A DNA stretch of 64,000 nucleotides from Sipunculus nudus (GCA_026874595.1 CM049312.1:48613429-48677428), one strand, 5' to 3'; counted from the first letter of the stretch, positions 47,699-58,729 are shown. Translations and numbers: made by a program. Notes: generated by a model from the sequence alone, not told the origin.

Positions 47699-48909
47699 TG
47701 AAATATAATATTGATTTCAATTATATGGTAGAAGGACAAATAGGTGGAACTGGGGAAATGAAGTGTGGCACCTTAAACTGAGGTTATAATAATATATTTA
47801 GTCACTAAAATATAAACAGTATTTCTGTTAAATTATTGTCTTAGAGCTATTCAGTCAATTATATAATTACCATAAATACAAGAAATGTATAAGGAAATTG
47901 GTTTGTTTATGTTTTTAAACGAATATCAAACGGGACTGAACGAGGTGTCGATCAAGTACCATACATCATTTTTAACTTGATAACATACTCCGGAGCTCAC
48001 CGGACATAAACACTTAAAGCTGAAATAGTCCTGTCAACTGACCATGTTGACGTGATTACAGGGGCAGTCATTCACGCTAGTTGTCGTTCAAAACCGGGGT
48101 CTGTTCCTCAATTGTGACCATTCTTGGACACCCCTGTGGTGGCATTTTGTTTATCTGAACTCCCAGTCGTGTAAGCTGTGACTGCCCGCGCTGCTATCGC
48201 ATGTGACTCCGACAAATCAACAGCTGATGAAGCGGTGGCCAGGAGTAATACCACGTGAGGCCGCCAGGGGTAGGGGTTATCATTATGCAACTGGATTTGT
48301 TCTAAGGGAATTTGTATGTGAAAGGTACGGGGACATTTTCTGCGACATTTTGGAGGTCTCCGGGTTGTCGGGAAGGTATCACGAGAAGTTATGTATATAT
48401 TTACATATCTACTACATTATATACATACAGCTACACACACACACACACACACACACATACAAATATTATTTAAAATCATTTTATAATAATAATTCATACG
48501 ACATATTGTTATTAAAAAGGTTCAGTGTTATTCTTACAGTCCAAGCGCCGCCTATCGGTGCCCGTCTAGTACCAATCTCGGCCCGAGCAGGAAATATCGA
48601 AATGTCTAGTCACTGGGACATTTTCTGCGAGATTTCGATAGGCTGCATGTACGGGAGGGAGTACGAGCTCGTATCGAGATGAGTTTCTGACAGTCGTTGC
48701 GCCCCCTATCGGCAATCGCTTGGTGCAGCTACCCTACACATGTGTGATGTTGAGTGCTCAGGGGGCCTACAGAGTGTTGGGGACATGGAGTAAGCCTCAG
48801 CATCGGGAAGTTTGGTGAGACGCAGTCGCAGACCAGCACCGCAAGCTCGACGCAGAGGTCGTCAGCAAGGCGCTCGAGTGTGGCCGAGTTCAGCACAAAA
48901 GTAGAAAAG
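47699..48909. other. Unassigned; contains (CA)n
   Basis: A (CA)n tract lies at about 48,433-48,457. Two CTCF-like sequences on the minus strand are GCACCGATAGGCGGCGC (about 48,545-48,561) and TGCCGATAGGGGGCGCAAC (about 48,698-48,716). No gene is seen. Confidence 0.4.
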
Positions 48910-49381
48910 GTTGATGCAGGTGGCGCCACCAATACCTCAAATTCATATATGAGTCATGTGTAAAAACATTTCCATAAAATTTGGTGAAGATAGCTCCAGC
49001 CGTTCCTGATATTGTAAATTAAGTAACTTTTATGGCCAGATGACTTAGTTCAGTTTCCTGTAACTCGGCCACAATTTACCGAATTAGATCCATTCGAACA
49101 TACTTCAGAGACTATTTCTGTGAAAATGATGAACAATTTGGCTGGACAGTTTCGGAGAAGAAGATTTTAATTTTTTTAGCTTTTTCTTGATAAAATCGAA
49201 GTAAATGCAAATAGCCAAAAAAAAAAGCAAAATCAGATAGAGTTTTTTAGAGGACTGATTTTTTGCATAAAATTTGGTGATGCTAGCTCCAGCGGTTTAA
49301 CCCTTGCTCCGTAGGGTTGACGTACGGACGACGGCGGACGGATGACACTGAGCCATCGCATAAGCTCGCAGGTTCGCTAAA
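48910..49381 (+). mobile_element. Helitron-like element, D-type terminus, copy 2
   Basis: Collinear with 11,665-12,185: GGTGGCGCCACCAATA, AAAATTTGGTGAAGATAGC, GTAACTCGGCCA, GGCTGGACAGTTTCGGAGAAG, then GACGGCGGACGG, GCCATCGCATAAGCTC, and GGTTCGCTAAA|T. The last base pair is consistent with an A|T junction. The 5' end is undefined. Confidence 0.65.
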
Positions 49382-51018
49382 TAGCCTTTAAAAAAAGACC
49401 CGTAAACGCATTTACGGACGATGCTAAAAATTGGTAAAAGGTTCCGGTAATTCTCTAGAAAGTATTTTTAGCACGGCAAAACGCGTACACGTTGTTTAAA
49501 CCGGTCCGTCGAATATACGCTCGGAGTCAAGCATTGGTCGGAGGGTTCGATGAACAATAGCAAGCGGATTCAGCCGACATTTAGCTTCTATGTTAATAAC
49601 GATGGAGCGTTATCATATGCACGTTGGCGAGCGCGAGAGCGAATGCGATTTTCTTGTCAGCTCCGGGGAGCGATGCAGAGGCCTGTCGCGCAGCATTCGA
49701 GTGGGTATTCTCTTTTATTGTTTTACAATAAAAAAAGGAGGGGGGGGGGGGATAAGAAGTAATCTTTATGCGACAAAGAAAGGAATCAGAAATATAAAAG
49801 AATTATTCAAAAACCTCATTAACCACAAGAATTGTGTCATTTGTCATGTACCTTGAGGTCAAATTTTCACTGTTTCATCATTTTTTTATTGAAAATTAAT
49901 ACAAGATATTTCTCAACACTGACTGAACGATATGTGATGCAATTTTTGTAGTTCTTTCCCATTGTTTCTAACTGTTTAAGACGAAAAAACTACAAGAAAT
50001 AAGTTTTGAAGACTTATGAAGAGGCTTTACCTCTCAAATCTTCAGCAAAGTGAAATTGTCATTGAATTTGAAATATGACAATATATAGAAGATTTCCTTC
50101 ATCTGATCTGTCTCATACTGACCAGTACTTTAAAACCATCATTCAAACTTGGCTTTAAAAATAATACAAAAAATCATTTCTGTCTTGAAATTTGTGACGT
50201 TTAGATTTATCAGATTAGATTGTTGCAGTATTTTTATACATATCAGGGAGCACTCAAGAGCAAACCTAAATTGATAACAAGAGACTTTACCATAAGAAAA
50301 GTTTATGAGGTCTTTCCGTTTTCTTTGACCAGACCCCAATCATGTCAGCCAAAGTCCCGATTATCAAATAACAATGACTCTCTTCAGTCAAATCAAGTTT
50401 ACAACCATCCAGACCCCCTGATCCAGCTAATGACTTTGTCTAAGATTTGATGGTTTTTAATTAACCAAATGAATGGGCTGCCTATTCATTCTTTGTTATT
50501 CTGTATGTTCCCATTCTGAATCAGGATTTGGGCTGGGATTCTGATGGATTCTTGGCTTAAAAATTATATGTTGAGAATAAAAGTTAAACTTTGACTTCTT
50601 TGACACCTGTCCAGAGGGGTAATGTTTTGAAATATGATCTTCATGAATCACTTTACTAGTAAAATGGCAATAAACCTAATAAAACTTAAAATTCAGGGTT
50701 GGCCCCAGGACCAGTATAATGACTGGACTATTTTATCGCGTTCGCGCTAATAGAAAGTCAGCTTAGGGCGAACGCGGGCTCTCATAAATGCAAATGAAGT
50801 TTAAATAACACCGCAGACGTGTTTGTACCGTTTCAGTTTATTAAACCTGTTCTGTCTCTTCATATTCGGTAAATGGCGTCTCGTGCGTAAAATATATTTA
50901 TGAAAAGCGTCTGCAATTATGCTTTCCTGAGAGATCCATGCACCAGTGTCTATCTGGAGTAGACCTACCTTCCAAATTACGCTGAGAAACAACATAAAAA
51001 CAAAGTGAATATACCAAA

Positions 51019-51067
<49 letters not shown>

Positions 51068-52073
51068 CCTGGAATAAAGGATTCCTTTATTCAGAAAACA
51101 ATTTTTCTGAATATTTTATGTATATTAATGTAGCTGATACGGCTGTATGGCCTTGGAGAGAACAATATATTATCAGATAAGTCGCAAAATAAAAATAAAG
51201 TCTGTAGTACAGCCTGTAGGCTGTACTTCATTAATAGTCATATCGTACCCTTAAACTTGCTCATATTAAAACTCAACATTTGGACCTAATGAATGATTTA
51301 CTAAGAAAGAATAAGACTTTTGTGAGATACACAGCAGCAACCTTTAACGCGAGTTAAAGATATACCGGTAATCAGTGTGAGAAATAAAACACAAATAAAA
51401 GGTCGTGTATCGACATCATGAGTTATAAAAAAACACGAAGTTATTTGATTCACACATGTACTGAGAAATCCACTCAATTTAGTTTAAAACGTGCCCATGT
51501 TAAAGATTTCAATGTGTATGTTAGAAAGTGAGTGAGAATCTAAGAAAATTTGTGATATGACCATTTAACCGTGACAAGTTAAAGAAATCGTGATCCTAGA
51601 CACACCATGCGGGAGGATTCACTACATGTACCTTTTCGTTACAGAAGCCGTATTAACACTTGACAACACCCACAACTGTTCGGATGTTTAAATAATCAGC
51701 TAAAACGGAATGCAAACATTTCGTGAGCTGCTATGCGAGTCTCCCTCCGTCTGGAGCACGTGGGAATAGCACATTTATAGCCTGGAATGTTAAACAATCC
51801 CTGGTGTACATTTGCTGGTAATGTTAACACATGGGGTGTGCTGTAACTTTTAGTGTTTGACACCTGACGCCTTGAGGCGTAGGATGGCTTTGCTATGTCA
51901 AGCAGAAAACAAGGGATGGGTCATTTATTGTTAGTCATTCATACGTCCAGCTCCGTCTCCCTTTCTTTGGACTGCCTTTAGAAGAAGTGACAGATCTGTA
52001 GTAAGTAGGTTTTAACTGCACTTGAGGTTTTCAATCTAGACTACCTGTTACTGAACTGAAACGCAGAAACCAA
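49382..52073. other. Upstream flank of the glycosyltransferase gene
   Basis: No transposon ends are recognised between about 49,800 and 51,000. A (TA)n tract lies at 51,022-51,064 and a poly-G tract at about 49,740-49,751. Closer to the gene, CACGTG (51,757-51,762) and ATTTATAG (51,773-51,780) could belong to a promoter, but both are weak single-motif matches. Confidence 0.3.
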
Positions 52074-52177
52074 GTAAGTTAAAACGAACTCTTTCACAAG
52101 CAAACTTCGAGAAATATATTTTTAAGTTAGATTTCGAAAACAAAAGGGAATTATTCATTTCTTTAACCGAATTTTAG
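52074..52177 (+). other. Candidate short 5'UTR intron
   Basis: CAA|GTAAGTTAA at 52,074 is a strong donor. TTCATTTCTTTAACCGAATTTTAG at about 52,154-52,177, with a pyrimidine-rich run, is an acceptor. Splicing would join a non-coding leader to the sequence 125 bp before the ATG. There is no transcript evidence. Confidence 0.3.
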
Positions 52178-52301
52178 GTTGGGTTAGAGAAAACGGCGCA
52201 TAGAAACAAAGATTTTGGGCAACCATAAAACGCGTCATACTCGGGAGAAAAACTCGAAATAATCTTTGAAAGAGTGGGAAATCATCCAAGGACTAGCACA
52301 A

Positions 52302-54389
52302 ATGGCCAAGAGGAGAAGCATCGCCATTACTCTCTATTTCCTTACATGGGCTATATTAGCATTTATCGCTGTAGTACTAAACATTCTGAACTATGACTGG
52401 CACAAGTCCAACATTCTTCAAGGCATTTTCTTCGTATTTTTCCTGTCGCTTATTGAAAGCAACGTGCTAGAACTTGTGGTAGTTGCCTTAGCTGCAATGG
52501 TCATCAAGTCGTACAAGCCCCGGCGTCCAAAGGAGGCGCCCTACGACAATCTGACTGTGGTTTTGAATTATAATCTGCTTGCTCTGATGGAACAGGACGC
52601 CGAGGAAGCTTTGGAGAACATGTACCGGGCGTATATGGGTAACCTAAGCCCCAACGTGGCCGCTGTCCTCGTCAGCGCCACCAGAGAACAAAAACTAAAG
52701 GACTACGAGGTCAAGCTCCGGGATGACTACAGGGCCTTGATACGGAAAGTGTTATATGAGGAAGGGAAACTTCTGGCTCAGAGAAAGTTTTATGATATAC
52801 CTAAGATACACATGAAACACGTATGGCAAATGTACTCCGAAGTGGAGCCATCTGTATTTATGTCAGACTACCTTCCAGAAATACTGAACTTCTACACCAG
52901 TAACTTTATGGTCATCCAACGCGTCAGCCGGGTGTTAAAAAAATGTGGACAATACCAGGACCTTATGTTACTGTCCGAGGGAGACAATGCTGCTTTTACT
53001 TACACTGATAAAGACTTTTATGGGGAAGCCGCAAGGTCTTATGGTTCACCACTATTTTATGAAAGCCAAGATGTTAGAAACGTCAAAGGAAGAAAGTTCG
53101 ATTACACCTTCGTCCTGGATGCAGATACTCGGGTAGAGTCCGGTGATGTTTTTCATCTGCTCAGGGTTGCCGCAGCCTATCCAAGTAGGGGAATTATTCA
53201 GCCCGGTATCAAACTACGTGTACAGGAGAATGACACCATGTTCATGCATCTGGAAAAAATGCGACAAGACGTGAACGAGCCCTTTACCCGTGTGATGACT
53301 GAAATTATGAAGCAGGCAGGATATTATGGTAAAGCCTTGCTGAAGAATCGCGTGTATATCGATCAGGTGCTCGGTACAAGGGACTGTCTTCTGGAAAAAG
53401 TGCCCATAGATGTGCTGAGTCATGATACCTTTGAAGCGGCCATCTTGAAACCCGTCTATGCACCATCAGTGTACTTGTACGAGAGCCCGTGTTACAATTA
53501 CATCACCTGGAATATTCGAGAATCTCGCTGGAACAGAGGTGAGGTACTTCTAAGCATGTATTTCTGGCCATGGTTGGGTAATATCTTCTATCTCCTTCAG
53601 AGGGCGTTTCAGGGAGAAAAAGCGATAAAAAAGAAGATACGCACCAAGACCAAATTAGATTTTGTGACGGCCTACATTGCGTATAGCGCTCTGCGCCATA
53701 TGAGCATGAAACCGCTGCTGTTGGCTTTTGTGTTAGTTCACGTGAATATTCACTGTCGTTACTATTGGATACCTTTCACTATAGTAATGTTTCTTGTTAT
53801 CGTCTTTCCAAAGTTTGCTGTGATCACGTGCACCAACTGGAAGGCTGTTCTTCTGGAGACATTTGCGTCTATTATTCAATTCACCCCGGAACCGGTTATT
53901 GGGACATTCCGTTTCTTTCGTGCCATTGAAGCTAATATAAGTTCTTGCTGCTGCCGGTGGGTGCCGCAGCGTGTTGTGGAGGATGAACTGAGGAAAACAA
54001 ACCCATTCCTTAGCAGTCTGAAGTACTTTTGGGGTTATGCTTTGATTGCTGCGGTTTGCATATTTCTGGTTGTGCCCTTTTATATACACTTCTACATGTT
54101 CATTATTTTCGTCGGGGTTTTCATTCTACCTTTCTACTGTGGACTAACGTCCTACAATAAGATATTTCAGACGGCCAGCAGCGATGACCGCAGTAAACAA
54201 AAGGAAAGGAAAAAAGGTCTGGCCTCTGGCAATATTAAGGTATGCAAGCAGACGACCGTGCGGAGCAGACTTTCCAAAAAAGGTGGGAACCAGTTTGACG
54301 CCCAGGCTGTATCAAATGTTGATCCTTTCAGATCTCTCCGCATCATGTCAGACCAAAATGACTGGGATCGACTGGTTAATGCAGTTTGA
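52302..54389 (+). CDS. Membrane glycosyltransferase, NdvB (GT84)/OpgH-like
   Basis: Intact single-exon ORF of 695 residues, starting MAKRRSIAITLYF; an in-frame TAA at 52,260-52,262 makes this the first Met. Predicted layout: two membrane segments (about 6-29 and 39-68), a cytosolic catalytic domain (about 80-415), then several membrane segments (about 469-508 and 574-616). Catalytic-type motifs: FDYTFVLDADTRV (DAD at 273-275), YYGKALLKNRVYIDQVLG (341-358), VLSHDTFEAA (SHD at 373-375) and ESRWNRGEV (407-415). DxD, SHD and RWxRG are the order seen in bacterial cyclic beta-glucan synthase NdvB and glucosyltransferase OpgH, which build beta-glucans from UDP-glucose. The NdvB cyclising and phosphorylase domains are absent. 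Donor, product and animal role are unknown. The region is richer in GC than its flanks. ATTAAA near 54,546 could be a polyadenylation signal. Confidence 0.85.
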   Translation: MAKRRSIAITLYFLTWAILAFIAVVLNILNYDWHKSNILQGIFFVFFLSLIESNVLELVVVALAAMVIKSYKPRRPKEAPYDNLTVVLNYNLLALMEQDAEEALENMYRAYMGNLSPNVAAVLVSATREQKLKDYEVKLRDDYRALIRKVLYEEGKLLAQRKFYDIPKIHMKHVWQMYSEVEPSVFMSDYLPEILNFYTSNFMVIQRVSRVLKKCGQYQDLMLLSEGDNAAFTYTDKDFYGEAARSYGSPLFYESQDVRNVKGRKFDYTFVLDADTRVESGDVFHLLRVAAAYPSRGIIQPGIKLRVQENDTMFMHLEKMRQDVNEPFTRVMTEIMKQAGYYGKALLKNRVYIDQVLGTRDCLLEKVPIDVLSHDTFEAAILKPVYAPSVYLYESPCYNYITWNIRESRWNRGEVLLSMYFWPWLGNIFYLLQRAFQGEKAIKKKIRTKTKLDFVTAYIAYSALRHMSMKPLLLAFVLVHVNIHCRYYWIPFTIVMFLVIVFPKFAVITCTNWKAVLLETFASIIQFTPEPVIGTFRFFRAIEANISSCCCRWVPQRVVEDELRKTNPFLSSLKYFWGYALIAAVCIFLVVPFYIHFYMFIIFVGVFILPFYCGLTSYNKIFQTASSDDRSKQKERKKGLASGNIKVCKQTTVRSRLSKKGGNQFDAQAVSNVDPFRSLRIMSDQNDWDRLVNAV

Positions 54390-56189
54390 AAACGGCCTTT
54401 TCATTTGTAAAAATCAACTTCAGTTGACAATGGCTCAGATAGGAGGCGCGTTTTTTACCCCATTCTGCATAAACGTATCAAACATCCTGCACTCGAGAAA
54501 AAAGATTATATTCGCTCCCCTATCCGATCCATCACACCACTTCACTATTAAAGTAAAAAAACATAAATGCTTATCGTTTATTTTAGTCCCAATAGAAATC
54601 ATTACCGGCAATGGGCTGGTGGGGGTGGCGGGGTCTCATATCTTCCAGACCACTTTTTGTTGAAAAATCACATAAAACAGAAAAGTTATACTTTGTCTAA
54701 ACAAACATTCACATTGCCGACATATAACGATAACGTTTCGTTTGGTATGTATTGTAAAAGTATTTGTATGTTGCTATAAGTTTGATTCCATTCATATACA
54801 CATACAACATGAATCATTGCTCGGGCCAGCACTTTTTAAAGTTTTTATCATCACTTACCAAGTGATGCTTTTTGACCCGGTAATATTGTGATAAGAAACT
54901 TCCTTTTTATGTATTTTAAGTTTCTGTTATTTATACAGGAAATATAAAAAGTCATATTAACATCCTCTGTCTGCTGCGACGTCAAAGAAGCATCTTTTTT
55001 TGGTTATGAAAGAAAATACTCTTGATGATGGAACGAATATATATTCCTCGGTGCATTTAGTGTGTATTAGTTAAAAATACATGGAAGGAAATATGACACA
55101 GTCATCATGTAAGTAAAACGTATGTAATACATGAAGGTTTGTGTGCAAAAGTTTTGTGTTAGTGGTCAACTGCTGCACAGTGGTCTAAGCCTTTTTCTCT
55201 GCTGTTCTTGAATCACTTGCAGTGAAACATTTGGTAGATTTCTGACGTTGCAAATAGATTTAACATTCATTCGATATGCGACTTTTTCTCCTGTGTCAAA
55301 ACTTTTTTTGTTGTTTTCATGTTCCTCGCTAAATAAACTTACTTTGAAACAATTTATTTTTTTTGACAAAAGAATGAATCGTTAAGTTGTAGAATGGTGA
55401 AAATGTGCATGTATGGTAACATGACTTTGGTAGCCTGTCAGAGGTTGTAATCTGTATAAGAGCCCGGAGCCGTGTCAGCCACACAAATGCGGCTGGCTTG
55501 GACAAAAAGTACGTAGTCGTGTTTCGTGGCTCGACTCGGCTTAAAATGTCGGCAGGCTTAAATTGACCTGAAAGCCTAATTATTTTACGATGTTACAAAC
55601 TACTTGTTTTTAACGAGTTATCTACATTACCTCTGACATTTTGCATCCATTTTACATTTAACTAGTTTGTGATTAAATATCGATTTTACTTTATCCTCGT
55701 AATTTCATAAGCCAACAGTTTCATACTTAATACAATCACGTTTTCTCTCAGTGACAAGACACAAAAAAATAACAAAACCTGAACATTTTTACATAGGTTG
55801 TTCTTTAGTAAAGCGCCTTGAAATATCCCAAATGAAATAGCGTTACAGTACGACAAAAGAACTTTGTATTAGCCTGTATATGTTTCGGTCATTTTTATTG
55901 TAAAATATTTATCTTTTTATATCAATTTTTTTTCTCAAGCAAAACTAAGCTGCACAAAATCGTCTCACTTCGGCTTAAAGAAATATCAGCGGCGCCTCCT
56001 GATAAGGTCTGCTCGGCTTTATCCTAACTCGGCTGGCGGCGGCGCAAAATGGCGGGCTCTGTTGTGCTCAGCCAAGTTTCTCAACAGAAGATGGTGATTG
56101 ATGTAGGTCTTTAACTCATCCAGATCATTATGCAGAATATTTCAACTTGCATCAGGTGGCGGGGTAATATGCTTTATTCTTGGTTGGTT
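54390..56189. other. Downstream flank, no gene seen
   Basis: Probable 3' UTR for the first few hundred bases. From 55,450 GGCTGGCTTGG and CTCGACTCGGCTT-type words appear, repeated near 55,970-56,030 (CTCGGCTTTATCC, ACTCGGCTGGCGG), suggesting an old repeat. No domain-bearing ORF. Confidence 0.35.
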
Positions 56190-56195
56190 ATTTTG

Positions 56196-56399
56196 TTGCT
56201 TGCCGGAAATCTTCGATTTCGGCAAGCAGGTTGGTCAGTCGCGGATGTCTGTTTGTTTGTTGCTTGCCGGAATCAAAGATTCGGCAAGCATGTTGATCAG
56301 TTCGTATGTTTGTTACTTGCCGGAATCAAAGATTCGGCAAGTATGTTGATCACCCGCGTATGTTTGTTGCTTGCCGGAAATCTTCGATTTCTGCAAGCA
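56196..56399 (+). repeat. Hairpin cluster 1, four copies
   Basis: Palindromes at 56,196, 56,260, 56,315 and 56,368 of the form CTTGCCGGAATC-aaa-GATTCGGCAAG or CTTGCCGGAAATC-ttc-GATTTCGGCAAG. They are separated by near-identical spacers such as GTTGATCACCCGCGTATGTT or GTTGGTCAGTCGCGGATGTC. Period is about 53-64 bp. Confidence 0.85.
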
Positions 56400-57840
56400 G
56401 GTTGGTCAGTCGCGGATGTCTGTTTGTCTGTCTGTCTACTCTCTACAGGCCAGTATTTTGCGGCAATTGCTTTCAAACTTACACAGCTGATAGACAAGCA
56501 AAGGTCCTGGAGGCCTATTGTTTTTGGGCAAGATAGGTCAAAGGTCAAGGTCAAGGTTATAAAAACTTCTCAAAACGGTTTTTTCTTCATATCTTTGTTA
56601 CTATTAGTCGTATCTACTTCAACAATAGCTCATTTTAATCGTCATTCCAAGGCCTTTCATCTGGTGTGTAGCTGACTGAAATTTGCCGTAACCACGGTTA
56701 CGAATTTTGGGGGAAAAAGTCATGATATTCTGAAATAAGGGGTCTAATTTTTCTAACTTTGTCAGTTTTAAAGCTAGAGAGGTCTAGTTTTTTTGCATCA
56801 GGTAGTATTTATCAAGTACTGCAAGTTTTTATTAAAGTCTCGCGATATCTCGTATAATATCTCGTCAAACGAGATATTTCGAGATTTCAGTAATCTTGCA
56901 CTGGAGGTAACAGTTTTGCAGGAATCTTTTTGAAACTGACATATCGTAAGTCGTACACTATTGTCTCGAAATCTTTTTTCCATTTTTTGAATTGAACCAC
57001 TCGGTCGCGCTGTATGCAAACCTCCCCAACATATCATGTTTTGACCATATCTCCAAAACTGTGAGCCTCAACTACTTAAACTATAGCTTATTTTCTTCCT
57101 CTTAGTCTTTTTAAAATCCTGGTGTAGTCATTTCGACTCAATCTTGGGTCACTTTGACAGTGTGTCCGTTGTCTGTTTCTCAGTTGTTCTAAAATTCGCC
57201 TGCTTACCGGTTCTTGCGTCTTACATATAGCACTCTACAGGCCACAGTTTTGAAAGAATCCTTTTAAAACTATTACATCTTATGTCTTACACTAATATCT
57301 CAACACTGATTTTTTTAATTTTCCAGAATTGGCCGCTAGGGGCGGTGCACTCAAACTTGCACAACATATCATTTTTTGGCCCTATCTCCGAAACTATAAA
57401 CCTCAGTAACATAAACTATAACTTATTATCTTCCTCTGAGGTTTCTTCATAACATGATTAAGTCATCTGTTCTCAATTTTGGGTCAGTTTGTCAGTATGT
57501 TTGTCTGTTTGTCAGTTCTCCTCAATTTCGCCTGCTTCCTGGTTCTTGCGTCTCACATGTAGCATTCCTGCCACAGTTTTGCAGGAATCGTTTTGTAAAT
57601 TACACTTGTCATATATCGAAATGATATCTGGAAGTCCTATGTTTATTATTCAAATAAGTCAAAGGTCAAAGTCAAGGTGATCAAAATATATCAAAATCTT
57701 ATTTTCTTTAGAACTTTGTTAATATTGGTTCTTTCTTCTCAAACTATGGATTATTTTCTTTCACTTTGACACTGCTCGTTCATCTGACTAACTTTACATC
57801 ATTTCCGGCAAGCGCGTGACCTCAGGTCATCTAGTTTGTT

Positions 57841-58102
57841 ACTTGCCGGAATCAAAGATTCGGCAAGTATGTTGATCACCCGCGTATGTTTGTTGCTTGC
57901 CGAAATCAAAGATTCGGCAAGCATGTTGATCACTCGCGTATGTTTGTTTGTTGCTTGCCGGAAATCTTCGATCTCGCAAGCTGGTTGGTCAGTCGCGGAT
58001 GTCTGTTTGTTGCTTGCCGGAAATCTTCGATTTTCGCAAGCTGGTTGGTCAGTCGCGGATGTCTGTTTGTTGCTTGCCGGAAATCTTCGATTTTCGCAAG
58101 CT
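57841..58102 (+). repeat. Hairpin cluster 2, five copies
   Basis: The same palindrome as cluster 1 at 57,841, 57,893, 57,951, 58,012 and 58,072. The last three have a damaged right arm (CTCGCAAG, TTTCGCAAG). The final three copies with spacers are nearly identical, indicating recent tandem duplication. Confidence 0.85.
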
Positions 58103-58249
58103 GGTTGGTCAGTCACGGATGTCTGTTTGTCTGTTTGTTTGTTTGTCTGTCCAGTCTCTACAGGTCGCAATTTTGATCACATCGCTTTCAAACTTTCACA
58201 GTTTGTGTAAAATCAAAAATGCAAGAAGCCTTTTGTTTTTGGGCAATAT

Positions 58250-58274
58250 AGGTCAAAGGTCAAGGTCAAGGTCA
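58250..58274 (+). promoter_or_regulatory. AGGTCA direct-repeat cluster (DR1/DR0-like)
   Basis: Four AGGTCA half-sites head to tail: one pair spaced by 1 bp (DR1) and the rest contiguous. DR1 is the classic site of RXR/HNF4-type nuclear receptors, and TCAAGGTCA the extended half-site of ERR/NR5A receptors. Function here is only a motif inference. Confidence 0.35.
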
Positions 58275-58710
58275 TCAAAAGTTCCTAAAGTGCTCTTTTC
58301 TTCATATCTCCATTACTATTTGTCATAGCCACTTCAAACATGGCTCATTTTAATCGGCATTCTAAGGCCTTTCTTCTGATATATATGTTGCTGAAATCTG
58401 CTGTTTCTATGGTTACACATTTTTGGGGAAAACTCATGATTTTCGAAAATAAAATGCCTAATTTTTGTAACTTTGTCAGTTTTATAGCTAGAGAGGTCTT
58501 GTTTTTTGCATAATGTAGCCCGTCAAGAGTTCTCGACGATCCAATACCAAGTCACGCCAATTCTAGCATGAAATCTCGCCATAAGAGATAGTTCGTGATA
58601 TCATTAATGATACCCTAGATGCCACAAATTTGAAGTATTTGTTATGAAACTGATATATTTTATATCCAACAGCAATATCTCGAAATTATTTTTCCATTTT
58701 TTTAATTTGA

Positions 58711-58729
58711 CCGCCAGGGGGCGCTGCAG
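58711..58729 (+). promoter_or_regulatory. CTCF-like motif
   Basis: CCGCCAGGGGGCGCTGCAG. It matches the vertebrate CTCF core (CCASYAGRKGGCRS) apart from the third base. It lies in the ~330-bp tandem unit. Confidence 0.4.

Noticed and set aside
49350-49385. B-box-like GGTTCGC at D-type ends
   Set aside because: No A box or tRNA folding upstream; the same bases fit the terminal hairpin plan.
52266-52301. Start at the upstream TTG codon
   Set aside because: A eukaryotic start should be ATG; the first in-frame ATG is at 52,302.
52302-54389. Chitin or hyaluronan synthase
   Set aside because: The expected QRRRW-type and EDR-type motifs are absent; LSHD and RWNRG fit NdvB/OpgH better.
52302-54389. 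Bacterial contamination
   Set aside because: The gene is flanked on both sides by continuous animal-type repeats and has no operon-like neighbours; read-level support still could not be checked here.
54184-54663. 159-codon ORF overlapping the 3' end of the glycosyltransferase
   Set aside because: Shifted-frame reading of the gene end and its 3' UTR.
56196-58102. CRISPR-like repeat/spacer layout
   Set aside because: The spacers are nearly identical to each other, the repeats are longer palindromes with two loop types, there are no cas genes, and the context is animal DNA.
57836-58328. ORFs of 96-126 codons with CLFVCLSV-type repeats
   Set aside because: Translations of TGTCTGTTTG repeats and the hairpin cluster in all frames.
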